Assembly: GCF_000747525.1 (NCBI RefSeq)
Contig: NZ_CP009278.1
Span: forward strand, 2,046,001 to 2,110,000
Direction of reading: 5' to 3'
Length of the DNA stretch: 64,000 bases
DNA from: Sphingobacterium sp. ML3W
GTDB lineage: Bacteria > Bacteroidota > Bacteroidia > Sphingobacteriales > Sphingobacteriaceae
In this document: piece by piece, positions 1 through 8,905 of the stretch
Layout: every line of letters begins with the position of its first letter
Position numbering within the stretch: position 1 is the stretch's first letter
Position numbers and translations under genes: made by a program
The notes under the pieces: model-generated
What the model saw: only the letters and a program-made list of their open reading frames with translations
Told to the model about the DNA's origin: nothing
Databases searched by the model: none

Positions 1-1325
1 CAGCTATCCATGCGATCTGGACGTTGAAAGGCTTGGGATTGTTAACAGATGAAGAAGTGAATGATGCGTTATTAACGGCATTGTCCCATCCGTCTGCAGG
101 GGTAAGGAAAGCAGCTGTTCAGGTCTTGGATCTGAATGCTAAAAGCTTTGATAAAATAGCTAAATCAAAGATTTTTGAAGATAAAAATTTAAATACCAGA
201 TTAGCAGCATTTGTTAAAATTGCAGATTCAGCACCTTTTGCAGAAATAAGTACCGTGTTAAAGGCTGCGATCAATGATCCCGCGAATGCGCAGGACAAGT
301 GGTTGTCGCCCGCTTTATTTGCTGCGATTCAGACCAATCACAGTCATATGTCCAACTCAACTGATCAGGTATCAAACAATACGTATGAGAAACAGATCAA
401 TCAAGCATTGGGTGAAGAGATCTATACGCTTGGAAGGAAAAACCGAGTGCAGTTTTCACCAAATGTTAGGGATAAGGATATCATCATAGAAACGGAGGTT
501 TTGCGCCGTGATCAGGATCCATACAAAGGATTGATTATAGGGCAAGGTGATGCCAAGGATGGTTTTGCTTTATATATGCAGGGAAACAAATTGTTCTGGG
601 AAGTTTTTAATGATGGACAGAAATATAGTATCTCATCATCAGATGGAATTGGGAATGCTTTTAAAGTGAATGCCAGTATAACTGAAAAGGATGGTTTAAG
701 TCTTTATGTCAATAACAGGTTAGTGGGGCAAATGAAAGAAGTGAAACCCTTCAAGAAACCACTAAAATCCTACCTGCGTTCTGGTGAAGATCTGGATGAA
801 TCAGTAGCATTGACCAAGTATGACCATGGTTCTGAATTTATTGGAAATATCAGTGAAATTAAAGTTAAGCTCCAATTGAACGGTGGGCATGTGCATGATC
901 ATATGCATATGGCAAGTGCTGTGGAAGTAAACCAAAATGAGGCTCCGGCTGAAGTAATTGTTATAAAAGCGATAAAAGATATCATGCAATATGATAAGCG
1001 GTCGATCACCGTGAAAGCCGGTAAGCAGATTACATTGATCATGGAGAACCCTGATGGGATGCCGCATAACCTGGTTATTATCAAACCCGGGACAACGGAA
1101 ATAGTCGGTAAAGCAGCGGATGAAATGCTGCAGGCTTCTTCAGCAGCAGAAAAGGATTATATACCAGAGGTCAGTGAGGTACTTTTTCATACCAAACTGG
1201 TTAACCCTGGACAAAGCTATACGCTGAAATTTCAAGCACCAAAAGAAAAAGGTGAATACCCGTTTATCTGTACATTTCCAGGGCATTGGAGAGGGATGAA
1301 CGGAATCATGAGAGTTGTGGATTAA
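1..1325 (+). CDS. HEAT-repeat protein with C-terminal azurin-like copper domain (5' truncated)
   Basis: The frame is already open at base 3, so the start lies outside the window and only the C-terminal part (about 440 residues) is seen. The first stretch resembles the HEAT-like repeats of the large membrane-bound dehydrogenase / PVC-type haem proteins that accompany ThuA genes. A middle part looks like a beta-sandwich. The last 120 residues form a cupredoxin. Its type-1 copper ligands are visible: His in PHN (codon 1065), then Cys (1269), His (1284) and Met (1296) with the C-x4-H-x3-M spacing of azurin. It is probably a periplasmic electron carrier or oxidase part linked to sugar oxidation. 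It lies 15 bp before the ThuA gene and is probably in the same operon. The copper domain is clear from motifs; the function of the whole protein is inferred. Confidence 0.72.
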   Translation, partial: AIHAIWTLKGLGLLTDEEVNDALLTALSHPSAGVRKAAVQVLDLNAKSFDKIAKSKIFEDKNLNTRLAAFVKIADSAPFAEISTVLKAAINDPANAQDKWLSPALFAAIQTNHSHMSNSTDQVSNNTYEKQINQALGEEIYTLGRKNRVQFSPNVRDKDIIIETEVLRRDQDPYKGLIIGQGDAKDGFALYMQGNKLFWEVFNDGQKYSISSSDGIGNAFKVNASITEKDGLSLYVNNRLVGQMKEVKPFKKPLKSYLRSGEDLDESVALTKYDHGSEFIGNISEIKVKLQLNGGHVHDHMHMASAVEVNQNEAPAEVIVIKAIKDIMQYDKRSITVKAGKQITLIMENPDGMPHNLVIIKPGTTEIVGKAADEMLQASSAAEKDYIPEVSEVLFHTKLVNPGQSYTLKFQAPKEKGEYPFICTFPGHWRGMNGIMRVVD

Positions 1326-1340
1326 TATAAACTAAAACGG

Positions 1341-2078
1341 ATGAAATATAAATCAGTAATGCTATTACTTGCTATAGTAGTAAGTAGTATAGGGTCTTTA
1401 TGTGCGAAAACAATGGCACCTTCTTTTGATAACCAGCAAAAGAAGAAAAATGTATTAGTTGTTGGAGGTGGTGGATCGCACGATTTTGATCGCTGGTACA
1501 AGATAGAGGATACGAAATTGATCAATACGATGGCAGATGTAAATGCAATCTATACAGATAATACCGATTCGATACGCTTCTATTTGAAAACGACCGATCT
1601 ATTGGTGTTAACCAATAATCAACCTATCTCAAAAGCGTCTCAAGTAGCGATTGAAAAATTTGTAGCACAGGGTAAACCCTTGATCTTACTTCATGCTGCA
1701 GTATGGTACAATTGGGAAGACTGGTCTAAATATAACTTGGAATATGTAGGAGGGGGGAGCAAAAGCCACGAAAATTTTCAAGAAATCAAAAATATCGTCG
1801 TGAATACCGCGCACCCGATCAATCAAGGAGTTTCGCCGGAATTTACATTTAAAGACGAACTATACCGCCACGAACCTAACGCTACGGGTAAGGGTATCGA
1901 TGTATTGGTTATTAGCCAATCGTTAGAAACGGCTAAAGTTTATCCGGCTGTATTCACGGTCAACCATGATAAAGCTAGAATTGTAGGCATTACACTGGGT
2001 CATGATGAACATAGTCATTTAAATAAAGACTATAGAAAAATATTAATAAACGCGATCCATTGGGCATTAAATATATAA
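1341..2078 (+). CDS. ThuA-domain exported protein
   Basis: A 245-residue protein with an N-terminal signal peptide (basic start, hydrophobic core, cleavage near CAKT). The mature part fits the ThuA / class I glutamine-amidotransferase-like fold: VLVVGGGGSHDFDRW near the N terminus, LLHAAVWYNWEDW in the middle and GITLGHDEHSH near the end. ThuA proteins were named from trehalose utilisation in rhizobia, and Bacteroidota carry many exported versions beside Gfo/Idh oxidoreductases and epimerases. The gene lies between the cupredoxin gene and the Gfo/Idh gene, all on the plus strand with gaps of 15-20 bp, so an operon is likely. A role in keto-sugar metabolism is inferred from neighbours; the reaction is not known from sequence. 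Confidence 0.8.
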   Translation: MKYKSVMLLLAIVVSSIGSLCAKTMAPSFDNQQKKKNVLVVGGGGSHDFDRWYKIEDTKLINTMADVNAIYTDNTDSIRFYLKTTDLLVLTNNQPISKASQVAIEKFVAQGKPLILLHAAVWYNWEDWSKYNLEYVGGGSKSHENFQEIKNIVVNTAHPINQGVSPEFTFKDELYRHEPNATGKGIDVLVISQSLETAKVYPAVFTVNHDKARIVGITLGHDEHSHLNKDYRKILINAIHWALNI

Positions 2079-2096
2079 TCTAAATAAATAATAAAA

Positions 2097-3206
2097 ATGA
2101 AAAAAATCACTGTCGTTATCGTAGGAATGGGATTTGGAAAAGAGTTTATACCCATTTATCAAAAACTTCCTAATATCAAAGCTGTAGGTATTTGTACTAG
2201 AAATCCTGAAACACTGAAAGAATTAAAAGAGAAGTTCAATTTAGACGATGATTTACTGTTTACAGATTTTAATGAAGTCATTAAAAGAGATGATGTGGAT
2301 GCCATTCATGTGGTAACACCTGTTCCAGAGCATGCTAAGATGACATTAGCCTCTTTAAATGCGAATAAACATACAGCATGTACCATACCGATGGCGATGA
2401 CGGTAGCCGATTGTCAGGCTATTGTTGAAGCTAAGAAAAGAGTCAACAAAGTGTATATGATGATGGAAACAGCTTTGTATACCAGAGAGTTTTTGTATGG
2501 ATTGAAACTTGCCGATACGGGTAAATTGGGGAAAATACAATTTGTAAGAGGTTCGCATATCCAAGATATGAGTATGGAAGGATGGGCAGAATATTGGAAA
2601 GGTTACCCACCGATGTTGAATGGTACACATGCTATTTCACCTTTGCTCCGTATCAATAATACGATAGCCGAATCTGTTGTCTGTCATGGATCGGGTCAAT
2701 TAAGTGATGATTTGGCAAAACGCTATAATTCTCCATTTGCTGTTGAAACCGCAACTTTTAAATTGAAAGATTCGAATGTTGTTGCTGAAGCAACTCGATC
2801 ATTATTCGACGTGGTGAGGCAGTACCGTGAAAGTTACGATGTATATGGTGATAAAATGTCTTTCGAGTGGGAACAATTGCAGGATGAACAGCATGTTATT
2901 TTCGATGGTGGTGAAAATGCTGTACGTATGGAAGCCCCAGATACAGATGATCTATTGATACCGGAAATTGCAGATTTTACAAAAAGAGAGCGAATAGACG
3001 ATCCAAATCATGTTTCTTTCTTACAAGGAGCTGGTCACGGTGGTTCCCATCCTCATTTAGTGCAAGAATTTGTAGCAGCTATTGTGGAAGGTAGAGATTC
3101 TGCAGTTGATGCTGTTTTAGCTGCAAATTATACTTGTGCTGGAATTTGTGCACATAAGTCGGCCATGAAAGGTGGAATTAGGGTAGAGATACCATCATTT
3201 GATTAA
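2097..3206 (+). CDS. Gfo/Idh/MocA family oxidoreductase-like protein
   Basis: A 369-residue protein with an N-terminal Rossmann fold (VVIVGMGFGKE at residues 6-16 as the dinucleotide loop) and a C-terminal alpha/beta domain, the layout of NAD(P)-dependent sugar or inositol dehydrogenases. No signal peptide is seen, so it is cytoplasmic. The usual EKP motif, whose lysine helps catalysis, is replaced by TIP near residue 101 (ACTIPMAMT). It may therefore use another residue, or act in the lyase/hydratase-like side branches of this family. It sits 9 bp before the TIM-barrel epimerase gene in the same operon. Family assignment is firm; substrate is unknown. Confidence 0.85.
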   Translation: MKKITVVIVGMGFGKEFIPIYQKLPNIKAVGICTRNPETLKELKEKFNLDDDLLFTDFNEVIKRDDVDAIHVVTPVPEHAKMTLASLNANKHTACTIPMAMTVADCQAIVEAKKRVNKVYMMMETALYTREFLYGLKLADTGKLGKIQFVRGSHIQDMSMEGWAEYWKGYPPMLNGTHAISPLLRINNTIAESVVCHGSGQLSDDLAKRYNSPFAVETATFKLKDSNVVAEATRSLFDVVRQYRESYDVYGDKMSFEWEQLQDEQHVIFDGGENAVRMEAPDTDDLLIPEIADFTKRERIDDPNHVSFLQGAGHGGSHPHLVQEFVAAIVEGRDSAVDAVLAANYTCAGICAHKSAMKGGIRVEIPSFD

Positions 3207-3215
3207 AGTAAAACT

Positions 3216-4070
3216 ATGAAAATTGGAATTAGCTCTTTTGTATGGGTGTCGCCATACGCAGCAGATCATATTGATATTCTATATAAAGCAAAAGACTATG
3301 GCTATGATGTCATGGAGATTGCTATCGAAGATCTATCCTTGATCGATGTCAAGCAACTTAAGAAAGTCGCACGTGAGGTTGGTTTAAATCTGTCTGTGAG
3401 TGGTGCATTTGGTACAGAAAGAGATATTTCAAGTGAACATAGCAGTTATCGAAAAATTGGTCTTTCTTACATTAAGGATTGTATTGCAATCGCTAATGAG
3501 TTAGAAAGTCCAATTTTTGGTGGACCTCTTTACTCTGCTGTTGGGAAAACAAGATTGGTTTCCAAAGAGCAAAAGGAGATGGAACGCAACTTCTGTTTGG
3601 AAAATTTACTTGAAGCAACGAAATATGCAAAAGAGCATGGTGTGGTATTAGCGTTGGAACCGTTAAACCGTTTTGAAACGGATATGATCAATACGGTAGA
3701 CCAAGCCCTCGAATTGATCAATGAAATAAATGACCCTTCTTTAAAGATCTTGTTGGATACTTTTCATGCTAATATCGAAGAAAAAAGTATCGTTAATTCC
3801 ATCCATCTATTAGGTGATAAGCTTGCCCATGTCCAAGGTAATGAAAACGATAGAGGTACACCGGGTACTGGACAGGTCGATTGGGAAGGGATAAGAGATG
3901 CGTTGAACCAAATTGGTTATCAGGGAAGTGTTGTTTTAGAGACTTTCGGATCGCCTTCTAAAGAATTGGCCAGAGCTGCAAGTATTTGGCGTCCATTGGC
4001 TGAAAGCTCAGATATTCTAGCGCGTGACGGGGCAACCTTCTATACAAAAATCTTTAAAAATAACCCATAA
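3216..4070 (+). CDS. Sugar epimerase, D-psicose/tagatose 3-epimerase-like TIM barrel
   Basis: A 284-residue xylose-isomerase-like TIM barrel. The metal and catalytic residues of the ketose 3-epimerase group can be placed: Glu148 in LEPLNRFETD, Asp181 and His184 in LLDTFHANIEE, His205 in HVQGNENDRGTPG, and Glu242 in VVLETFG. The NRFET and DTFHANIEE motifs are typical of D-psicose/D-tagatose 3-epimerases. With the Gfo/Idh protein and ThuA it probably handles keto-sugar intermediates released from an imported glycan. It ends 5 bp before the MFS permease gene. The exact sugar is not predictable from sequence. Confidence 0.85.
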   Translation: MKIGISSFVWVSPYAADHIDILYKAKDYGYDVMEIAIEDLSLIDVKQLKKVAREVGLNLSVSGAFGTERDISSEHSSYRKIGLSYIKDCIAIANELESPIFGGPLYSAVGKTRLVSKEQKEMERNFCLENLLEATKYAKEHGVVLALEPLNRFETDMINTVDQALELINEINDPSLKILLDTFHANIEEKSIVNSIHLLGDKLAHVQGNENDRGTPGTGQVDWEGIRDALNQIGYQGSVVLETFGSPSKELARAASIWRPLAESSDILARDGATFYTKIFKNNP

Positions 4071-4075
4071 TAATT

Positions 4076-5599
4076 ATGACTGCTGATCAAGAAATTGTCA
4101 ATACAAACAATGATAGAAAGAGTACCCTTTTCTGGGGTTGTTTTATTGTATTAGTGGCATCTGCTTTTGGATTTGTTTTCAGATCCTTTCTTATGCCTAC
4201 ATGGGCGACGATGTTCGACTTAAGTAAAACGCAACAGGGAGAAATATTTGGTGTCAGTTTTTGGCCATTTGCATTGAGTATAGTTGCTTTCAGTTTGATC
4301 ATCGATAAGATTGGCTATAAGAAATCGATGATATTTGCATTTATCTGCCATTTGATTTCGGTGGTGTTGACCATTTTTGCAACGGGATATTGGATGCTAT
4401 ATGCAGGGACGTTCTTCTTTGCGCTAGGAAATGGAGCTGCCGAAGCAGTGATCAATCCGGTTGTAGCATCGCTATATCCGAAAGAAAAAACAAAGTGGCT
4501 TAATATTTTGCATGCGGGATGGCCGATGGGTATTGCGATATCTGGTTTATTGGGCATCGGGCTTTTAGCGATGGATATCAACTGGAGAATCGTGATTGGT
4601 TTTATATTGATACCAGCAGTTGCATACGGAGCCTTGATTATCAATCAAAAATTTCCGGTAAATGAGCGGGTAAAAGCCGGAGTTGGGTATCTGGAAATGT
4701 TAAAAGAAGTTGGTGTCTTGGGGGCCCTGATCATTGTCACATTATGTGTCTTCGAATTAGGCACTTTGTTTCATTGGGATTATAAATTTAATATTTTTCT
4801 AACTGTAGCAATCGTTGCTGTATTTGGATATTATGTCCGGTCTTGGGGCAAGGGACTTTTTGTTCTGCTCTTATTGGCTATGGTACCGCTAGCTACAATG
4901 GAGTTGGGTACGGATAGCTGGATTACAGATCTAATGACTCCTGAAATGAGCAAAATGGGATTTCAAGGAGGCTGGGTATTGGTCTTTACTGCGATAATTA
5001 TGACAGTATTACGGATGTATTCAGGTGTAGTGGTTAAATTCTTATCACCACTAGCGATACTATCCATCAGTGCTCTGGTGTCTGCAGTGGGACTACAACT
5101 ATTATCGATTTCTTCTGGTCTTTACATTCTTTTAGCTGCTGTGTTATACGCTTTTGGAAAGACCTATCTCTGGGGAACGATGTTGGGTGTAGTATCCGAG
5201 CGTTTTCCAAAAGGGGGTGCTTTAGCATTGAATATCACAAGCGCTGTAGGTCAACTTGGAGTTGGGATCATTGGAGCTGTGTTTTTAGGCTATATCCAAG
5301 ATAGCAATATTGACAAGAAACTGGTCGAATATGATCAGGTTAACAATACGCAATACCATGAAAAACTGGTAACTGGGACGAGGTCAAGTATTTTTGGAGA
5401 ATATAAAACGATTGATTATGCACATGTATCATCTCTCGATGAAACAAGTCAGCAAGTGGTGGAGCAGATGGAAAATCAAGCTAAGAAATCGGCGTTATCA
5501 ACCGTTTCTCTACTTCCGATCGGTTTATTTGTATTCTTTATTTTATTAATCATTTACTTCAATAAGAAAGGAGGGTATAAACCTATAGATATTGTTTAA
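4076..5599 (+). CDS. MFS sugar permease
   Basis: A 507-residue polytopic membrane protein with about 12 hydrophobic segments, a cytoplasmic charged linker and a loop insert before the last helix (about residues 415-470). The pattern fits the sugar or nucleoside permeases of the major facilitator superfamily found in Bacteroidota catabolic operons. It most likely carries the sugar product across the inner membrane after outer-membrane uptake by the SusC/SusD pair downstream. It is the last gene before a strong hairpin and a 100-bp gap to susC. The substrate is unassigned. Confidence 0.82.
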   Translation: MTADQEIVNTNNDRKSTLFWGCFIVLVASAFGFVFRSFLMPTWATMFDLSKTQQGEIFGVSFWPFALSIVAFSLIIDKIGYKKSMIFAFICHLISVVLTIFATGYWMLYAGTFFFALGNGAAEAVINPVVASLYPKEKTKWLNILHAGWPMGIAISGLLGIGLLAMDINWRIVIGFILIPAVAYGALIINQKFPVNERVKAGVGYLEMLKEVGVLGALIIVTLCVFELGTLFHWDYKFNIFLTVAIVAVFGYYVRSWGKGLFVLLLLAMVPLATMELGTDSWITDLMTPEMSKMGFQGGWVLVFTAIIMTVLRMYSGVVVKFLSPLAILSISALVSAVGLQLLSISSGLYILLAAVLYAFGKTYLWGTMLGVVSERFPKGGALALNITSAVGQLGVGIIGAVFLGYIQDSNIDKKLVEYDQVNNTQYHEKLVTGTRSSIFGEYKTIDYAHVSSLDETSQQVVEQMENQAKKSALSTVSLLPIGLFVFFILLIIYFNKKGGYKPIDIV

Positions 5600-5637
5600 T
5601 TGTTGAAAATAGTCTTTTTGAACCGAAAGATTATTTG

Positions 5638-5672
5638 AAGTGTTTTTGCAAGTCTGCTTTGCAAAAACACTT
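5638..5672 (+). terminator. 14-bp perfect hairpin between permease and susC genes
   Basis: Arms 5638-5651 and 5659-5672 are exact reverse complements, with a 7-nt loop. The stem contains a T5/A5 block and no clear T-run follows. It could end the permease transcript, act as a partial attenuator that sets susC expression, or protect an mRNA end. It lies 31 bp ahead of the likely susC start. Confidence 0.6.
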
Positions 5673-5703
5673 AAACTTTATAACCAAAAATAAATTTAAA
5701 ATT

Positions 5704-8700
5704 ATGATTAAGTTTTTCTTTAAGGTTAAGTTCCTTTTGAAGGTACTCAATCTAAAAACAGACTGTGCACGTTATTTTGTTCTTATTTCCAGCATTTGTT
5801 CCATAAACCTAGCATCTGCCCAAAATAGAGAAATAAAAGGTGCTGTCAAAAGTGCTGATGGTACGCCATTGTATGGCGCATCAGTTCTGGTCAAAGGAAC
5901 CAGTGCTGGAACATCGACCAACGATGCCGGTGGGTTTTCTCTAAATATGAACCCCACTAATGCGACCCTAGTTGTCAGTTATAAGGGTTATGAAACGAAA
6001 GAAATCCAGCTGAATGCTTCAACCCAAAATTTGGACATTACATTAGCTTCTAGTGGTCCAGAATATATTGATGAAGTTGTAGTGACTGGCTTTGGTTTGA
6101 CTCAGAAAAAGGAATCATTAACTTCGGCAATCTCCACATTGGGATCCAATGATATCAAGCGTTCCACTGCTTCAACGACTTCAGGTGCTCTTGTAGGAAA
6201 AATTCCAGGTCTAAATTCTAGGCAATCTGACGGCCGTCCAGGCTCAAGTACAGCATTACAGATTCGAAACATGGGCGATCCATTATATGTGATCGATGGC
6301 GTTCAAAAAGATGCGGGTCAATTTAATAATCTGGATTTTAACGATATTGAAAGCGTATCCGTTTTAAAGGATGCATCAGCATCTATCTACGGAGTACGTG
6401 CCGCAAACGGAGTGATTGTTGTGACAACAAAAAGAGGTAAGAAAAACTCCGCAAATACGGTTAACTTAATTGCTAATTATGGCTTTCAAAACTTATCCAC
6501 ATTTCCTAAGCCTGCAGATGCTGCGACATACATTCAAAACTATATCCAATCTGAAACGGTACAAGGTATAAAGGATTATAAGTATTCGGCTTCTGATTTC
6601 GAAAAATGGAAAGCGGGTACTGAAAAAGGTTATGTGCCCTTTGATTGGCAGGATTACATTTGGAAAACTTCTCCGCAACAGTATTATTCTGTAAATGCTT
6701 CAGGGGGGTCGGAAGATATCAACTATTATTTTAGTGCTGGCCATATGAATCAGGAGTCCATGATTGTTAATTATGGCGGTTTTGAAAGAACCAATGTGCA
6801 GATGAATGTAGATGCTCAGATTTCCAAAAAACTTAAGGTGGGCGCATCATTAAACGCACGGTATGAAAACCGGACGAATCCTGGAGTACCTGGTGCCGAC
6901 GATTATTGGTTACCTATTTTTGCGACCTATAGAAATTTACCTACAGCGAGACCTTTTGCAAATGATAATCCTGATTATCCAACATTAACATCAACAGATC
7001 CAGGGACAAATTTTGCTTGGTTAAATTATGATCTGTCTGGAAAATATACAGAGACATGGCGTGTTGCTCAGTTAAATTTCAATGCTGAATATGATATTAT
7101 TGATGGCCTGAAAGCAAAGGCTTTGGTGGGGTATTATTATGCCAATCAGAAATTAGATAACCATGAGTACACCTACAAATTATATGGATATGATGACGCA
7201 ACGGATACGTACCCGGTTATTTTTGAGAATAATAATCCTTGGCGCGAAAGGAGAATGGGGCATAATGAAGAGCTTACTTCCAATTTTCAACTTGCGTATA
7301 CGAAGGTGTTCGATAAACATAATCTGAATGTGATCGGTGGTTTTGAAACCATTATTAGAAATACGCCAACAACTTGGGTGCATTCCATTCCAACGGCAAA
7401 CTCATTGAACTTGATCGATTATGAAACCATGGATACCTATGACGATAATGGAAATAGGACCGAAGGCCGATTAGGGTACCTAGCTCGAATTAATTACGAC
7501 TACAGTAGTAAATATCTCGTAGAACTTTCGGGAAGGTATGATGGTTCTTGGAAATTTGCTCCGGGGCAACGTTGGGGCTTTTTCCCATCAGCTTCTTTGG
7601 GATGGAGAGCATCAGCAGAAAATTTCTGGAAGGATAATGCGGTACTAAGTAAAATCAATGATTTTAAATTGAGAGCATCTTATGGTTTGTTAGGGGATGA
7701 TAAAATTGAGGTGAATAATGAAGCTGTTTATAATGCATTTGATTATTTACCAGGTTATGATTATAAATCAGGGGGTTCTGTGATCGATGGCAAATATGTT
7801 ATTGGCTCACAACCTAGAGGGTTACCGGTGACGACATTATCATGGATCAGAGCGAAAATATTGGATATCGGGGTAGATTTCTCTGCTGTCAACTCTAAGT
7901 TAACGGGTAGTTTTGACTATTTCAGACGGATTAGAACAGGTTTGCCTGAAAGAAGATACGATATTTTATTGCCATCTGAAGTGGGATTTAATTTGCCGTA
8001 TGAAAATCTGAATTCGGATGTTCATAAAGGTGTTGAAGGAATGATAAGATGGTCTGACCGCATAGGTGAATTGACCTATAGCGTAGCTGCTAATGCCACC
8101 TACTCGAGGTTTTACGATTGGAGTCAATACAAACCTAGATTTAGCAATTCGTGGAATGTTTATAGAAACTCCCTGAATGAACGTTTTGGCTATATCAATT
8201 GGGGGCTAGAGTCTGACGGGCAATTTCAAAGTTGGGAGGAGATAGCAAATTGGAAAATTGATAACGATAGACAGGGGAATAAAACTTTACGTCCTGGCGA
8301 TATCAAGTATGTGGATAACAATGGAGATGGTGTTATCAATGGAATGGATGAACGCCCTATTGGTTATCGTCAAGATGCTACACCTATCTTAAATTTTGGT
8401 CTTAATTTTTCATTTGGATGGAAGAATTTTGACCTGGCTTTTGATCTAACAGGTGGCGGATTGAATTCATGGTATCAAGAGAGCGAACAAAGAAATCCTT
8501 TTCATGATGGTGGAAACAATGCGCAATATTACATGGAAGATACTTGGAGACTGAAAGATATATACGACCCAAATAGTGAATTGATACCGGGTAAGTATCC
8601 GATGTTATTGATCGGGAATTCTTCACACAGTAATTATTGGAACAGTGATTTCTGGAAACATAATGTGAAATATATTAAACTACGGAATCTAGAATTTGGA

Positions 8701-8883
8701 TACTCACTGCCAGAGAGTTTGCTGAAAAGAGTAAATATCAAAAGAACGAGGGTGTATTTCTCTGGGCAAAATCTGTTTACAATCTCGAATTTAAAAGGGG
8801 TAGATCCAGAGATAAATGCAACCAATGGTCTTGTATATCCAACCACTAGGATTTTCAATTTTGGTCTGAATATGACTTTTTAA
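5704..8883 (+). CDS. SusC/RagA-type TonB-dependent outer-membrane receptor
   Basis: About 1059 residues, normal for the family. ATG at 5704 was chosen because the longer reading from 5635 would use a TTG and would run through the hairpin at 5638-5672. An unusually long hydrophobic leader ends in ASAQ. Then come a carboxypeptidase-regulatory-like domain (EIKGAVKSADGTPLYGASV), a plug domain (EVVVTGFG, PLYVIDGV, IESVSVLKDASASIYG) and a long beta-barrel ending in a Phe (NFGLNMTF). It imports oligosaccharides across the outer membrane with TonB energy, working with the SusD protein that starts 22 bp later. Confidence 0.95.
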   Translation: MIKFFFKVKFLLKVLNLKTDCARYFVLISSICSINLASAQNREIKGAVKSADGTPLYGASVLVKGTSAGTSTNDAGGFSLNMNPTNATLVVSYKGYETKEIQLNASTQNLDITLASSGPEYIDEVVVTGFGLTQKKESLTSAISTLGSNDIKRSTASTTSGALVGKIPGLNSRQSDGRPGSSTALQIRNMGDPLYVIDGVQKDAGQFNNLDFNDIESVSVLKDASASIYGVRAANGVIVVTTKRGKKNSANTVNLIANYGFQNLSTFPKPADAATYIQNYIQSETVQGIKDYKYSASDFEKWKAGTEKGYVPFDWQDYIWKTSPQQYYSVNASGGSEDINYYFSAGHMNQESMIVNYGGFERTNVQMNVDAQISKKLKVGASLNARYENRTNPGVPGADDYWLPIFATYRNLPTARPFANDNPDYPTLTSTDPGTNFAWLNYDLSGKYTETWRVAQLNFNAEYDIIDGLKAKALVGYYYANQKLDNHEYTYKLYGYDDATDTYPVIFENNNPWRERRMGHNEELTSNFQLAYTKVFDKHNLNVIGGFETIIRNTPTTWVHSIPTANSLNLIDYETMDTYDDNGNRTEGRLGYLARINYDYSSKYLVELSGRYDGSWKFAPGQRWGFFPSASLGWRASAENFWKDNAVLSKINDFKLRASYGLLGDDKIEVNNEAVYNAFDYLPGYDYKSGGSVIDGKYVIGSQPRGLPVTTLSWIRAKILDIGVDFSAVNSKLTGSFDYFRRIRTGLPERRYDILLPSEVGFNLPYENLNSDVHKGVEGMIRWSDRIGELTYSVAANATYSRFYDWSQYKPRFSNSWNVYRNSLNERFGYINWGLESDGQFQSWEEIANWKIDNDRQGNKTLRPGDIKYVDNNGDGVINGMDERPIGYRQDATPILNFGLNFSFGWKNFDLAFDLTGGGLNSWYQESEQRNPFHDGGNNAQYYMEDTWRLKDIYDPNSELIPGKYPMLLIGNSSHSNYWNSDFWKHNVKYIKLRNLEFGYSLPESLLKRVNIKRTRVYFSGQNLFTISNLKGVDPEINATNGLVYPTTRIFNFGLNMTF

Positions 8884-8905
8884 TTGTACTGTTTGATTTA
8901 AAAAG

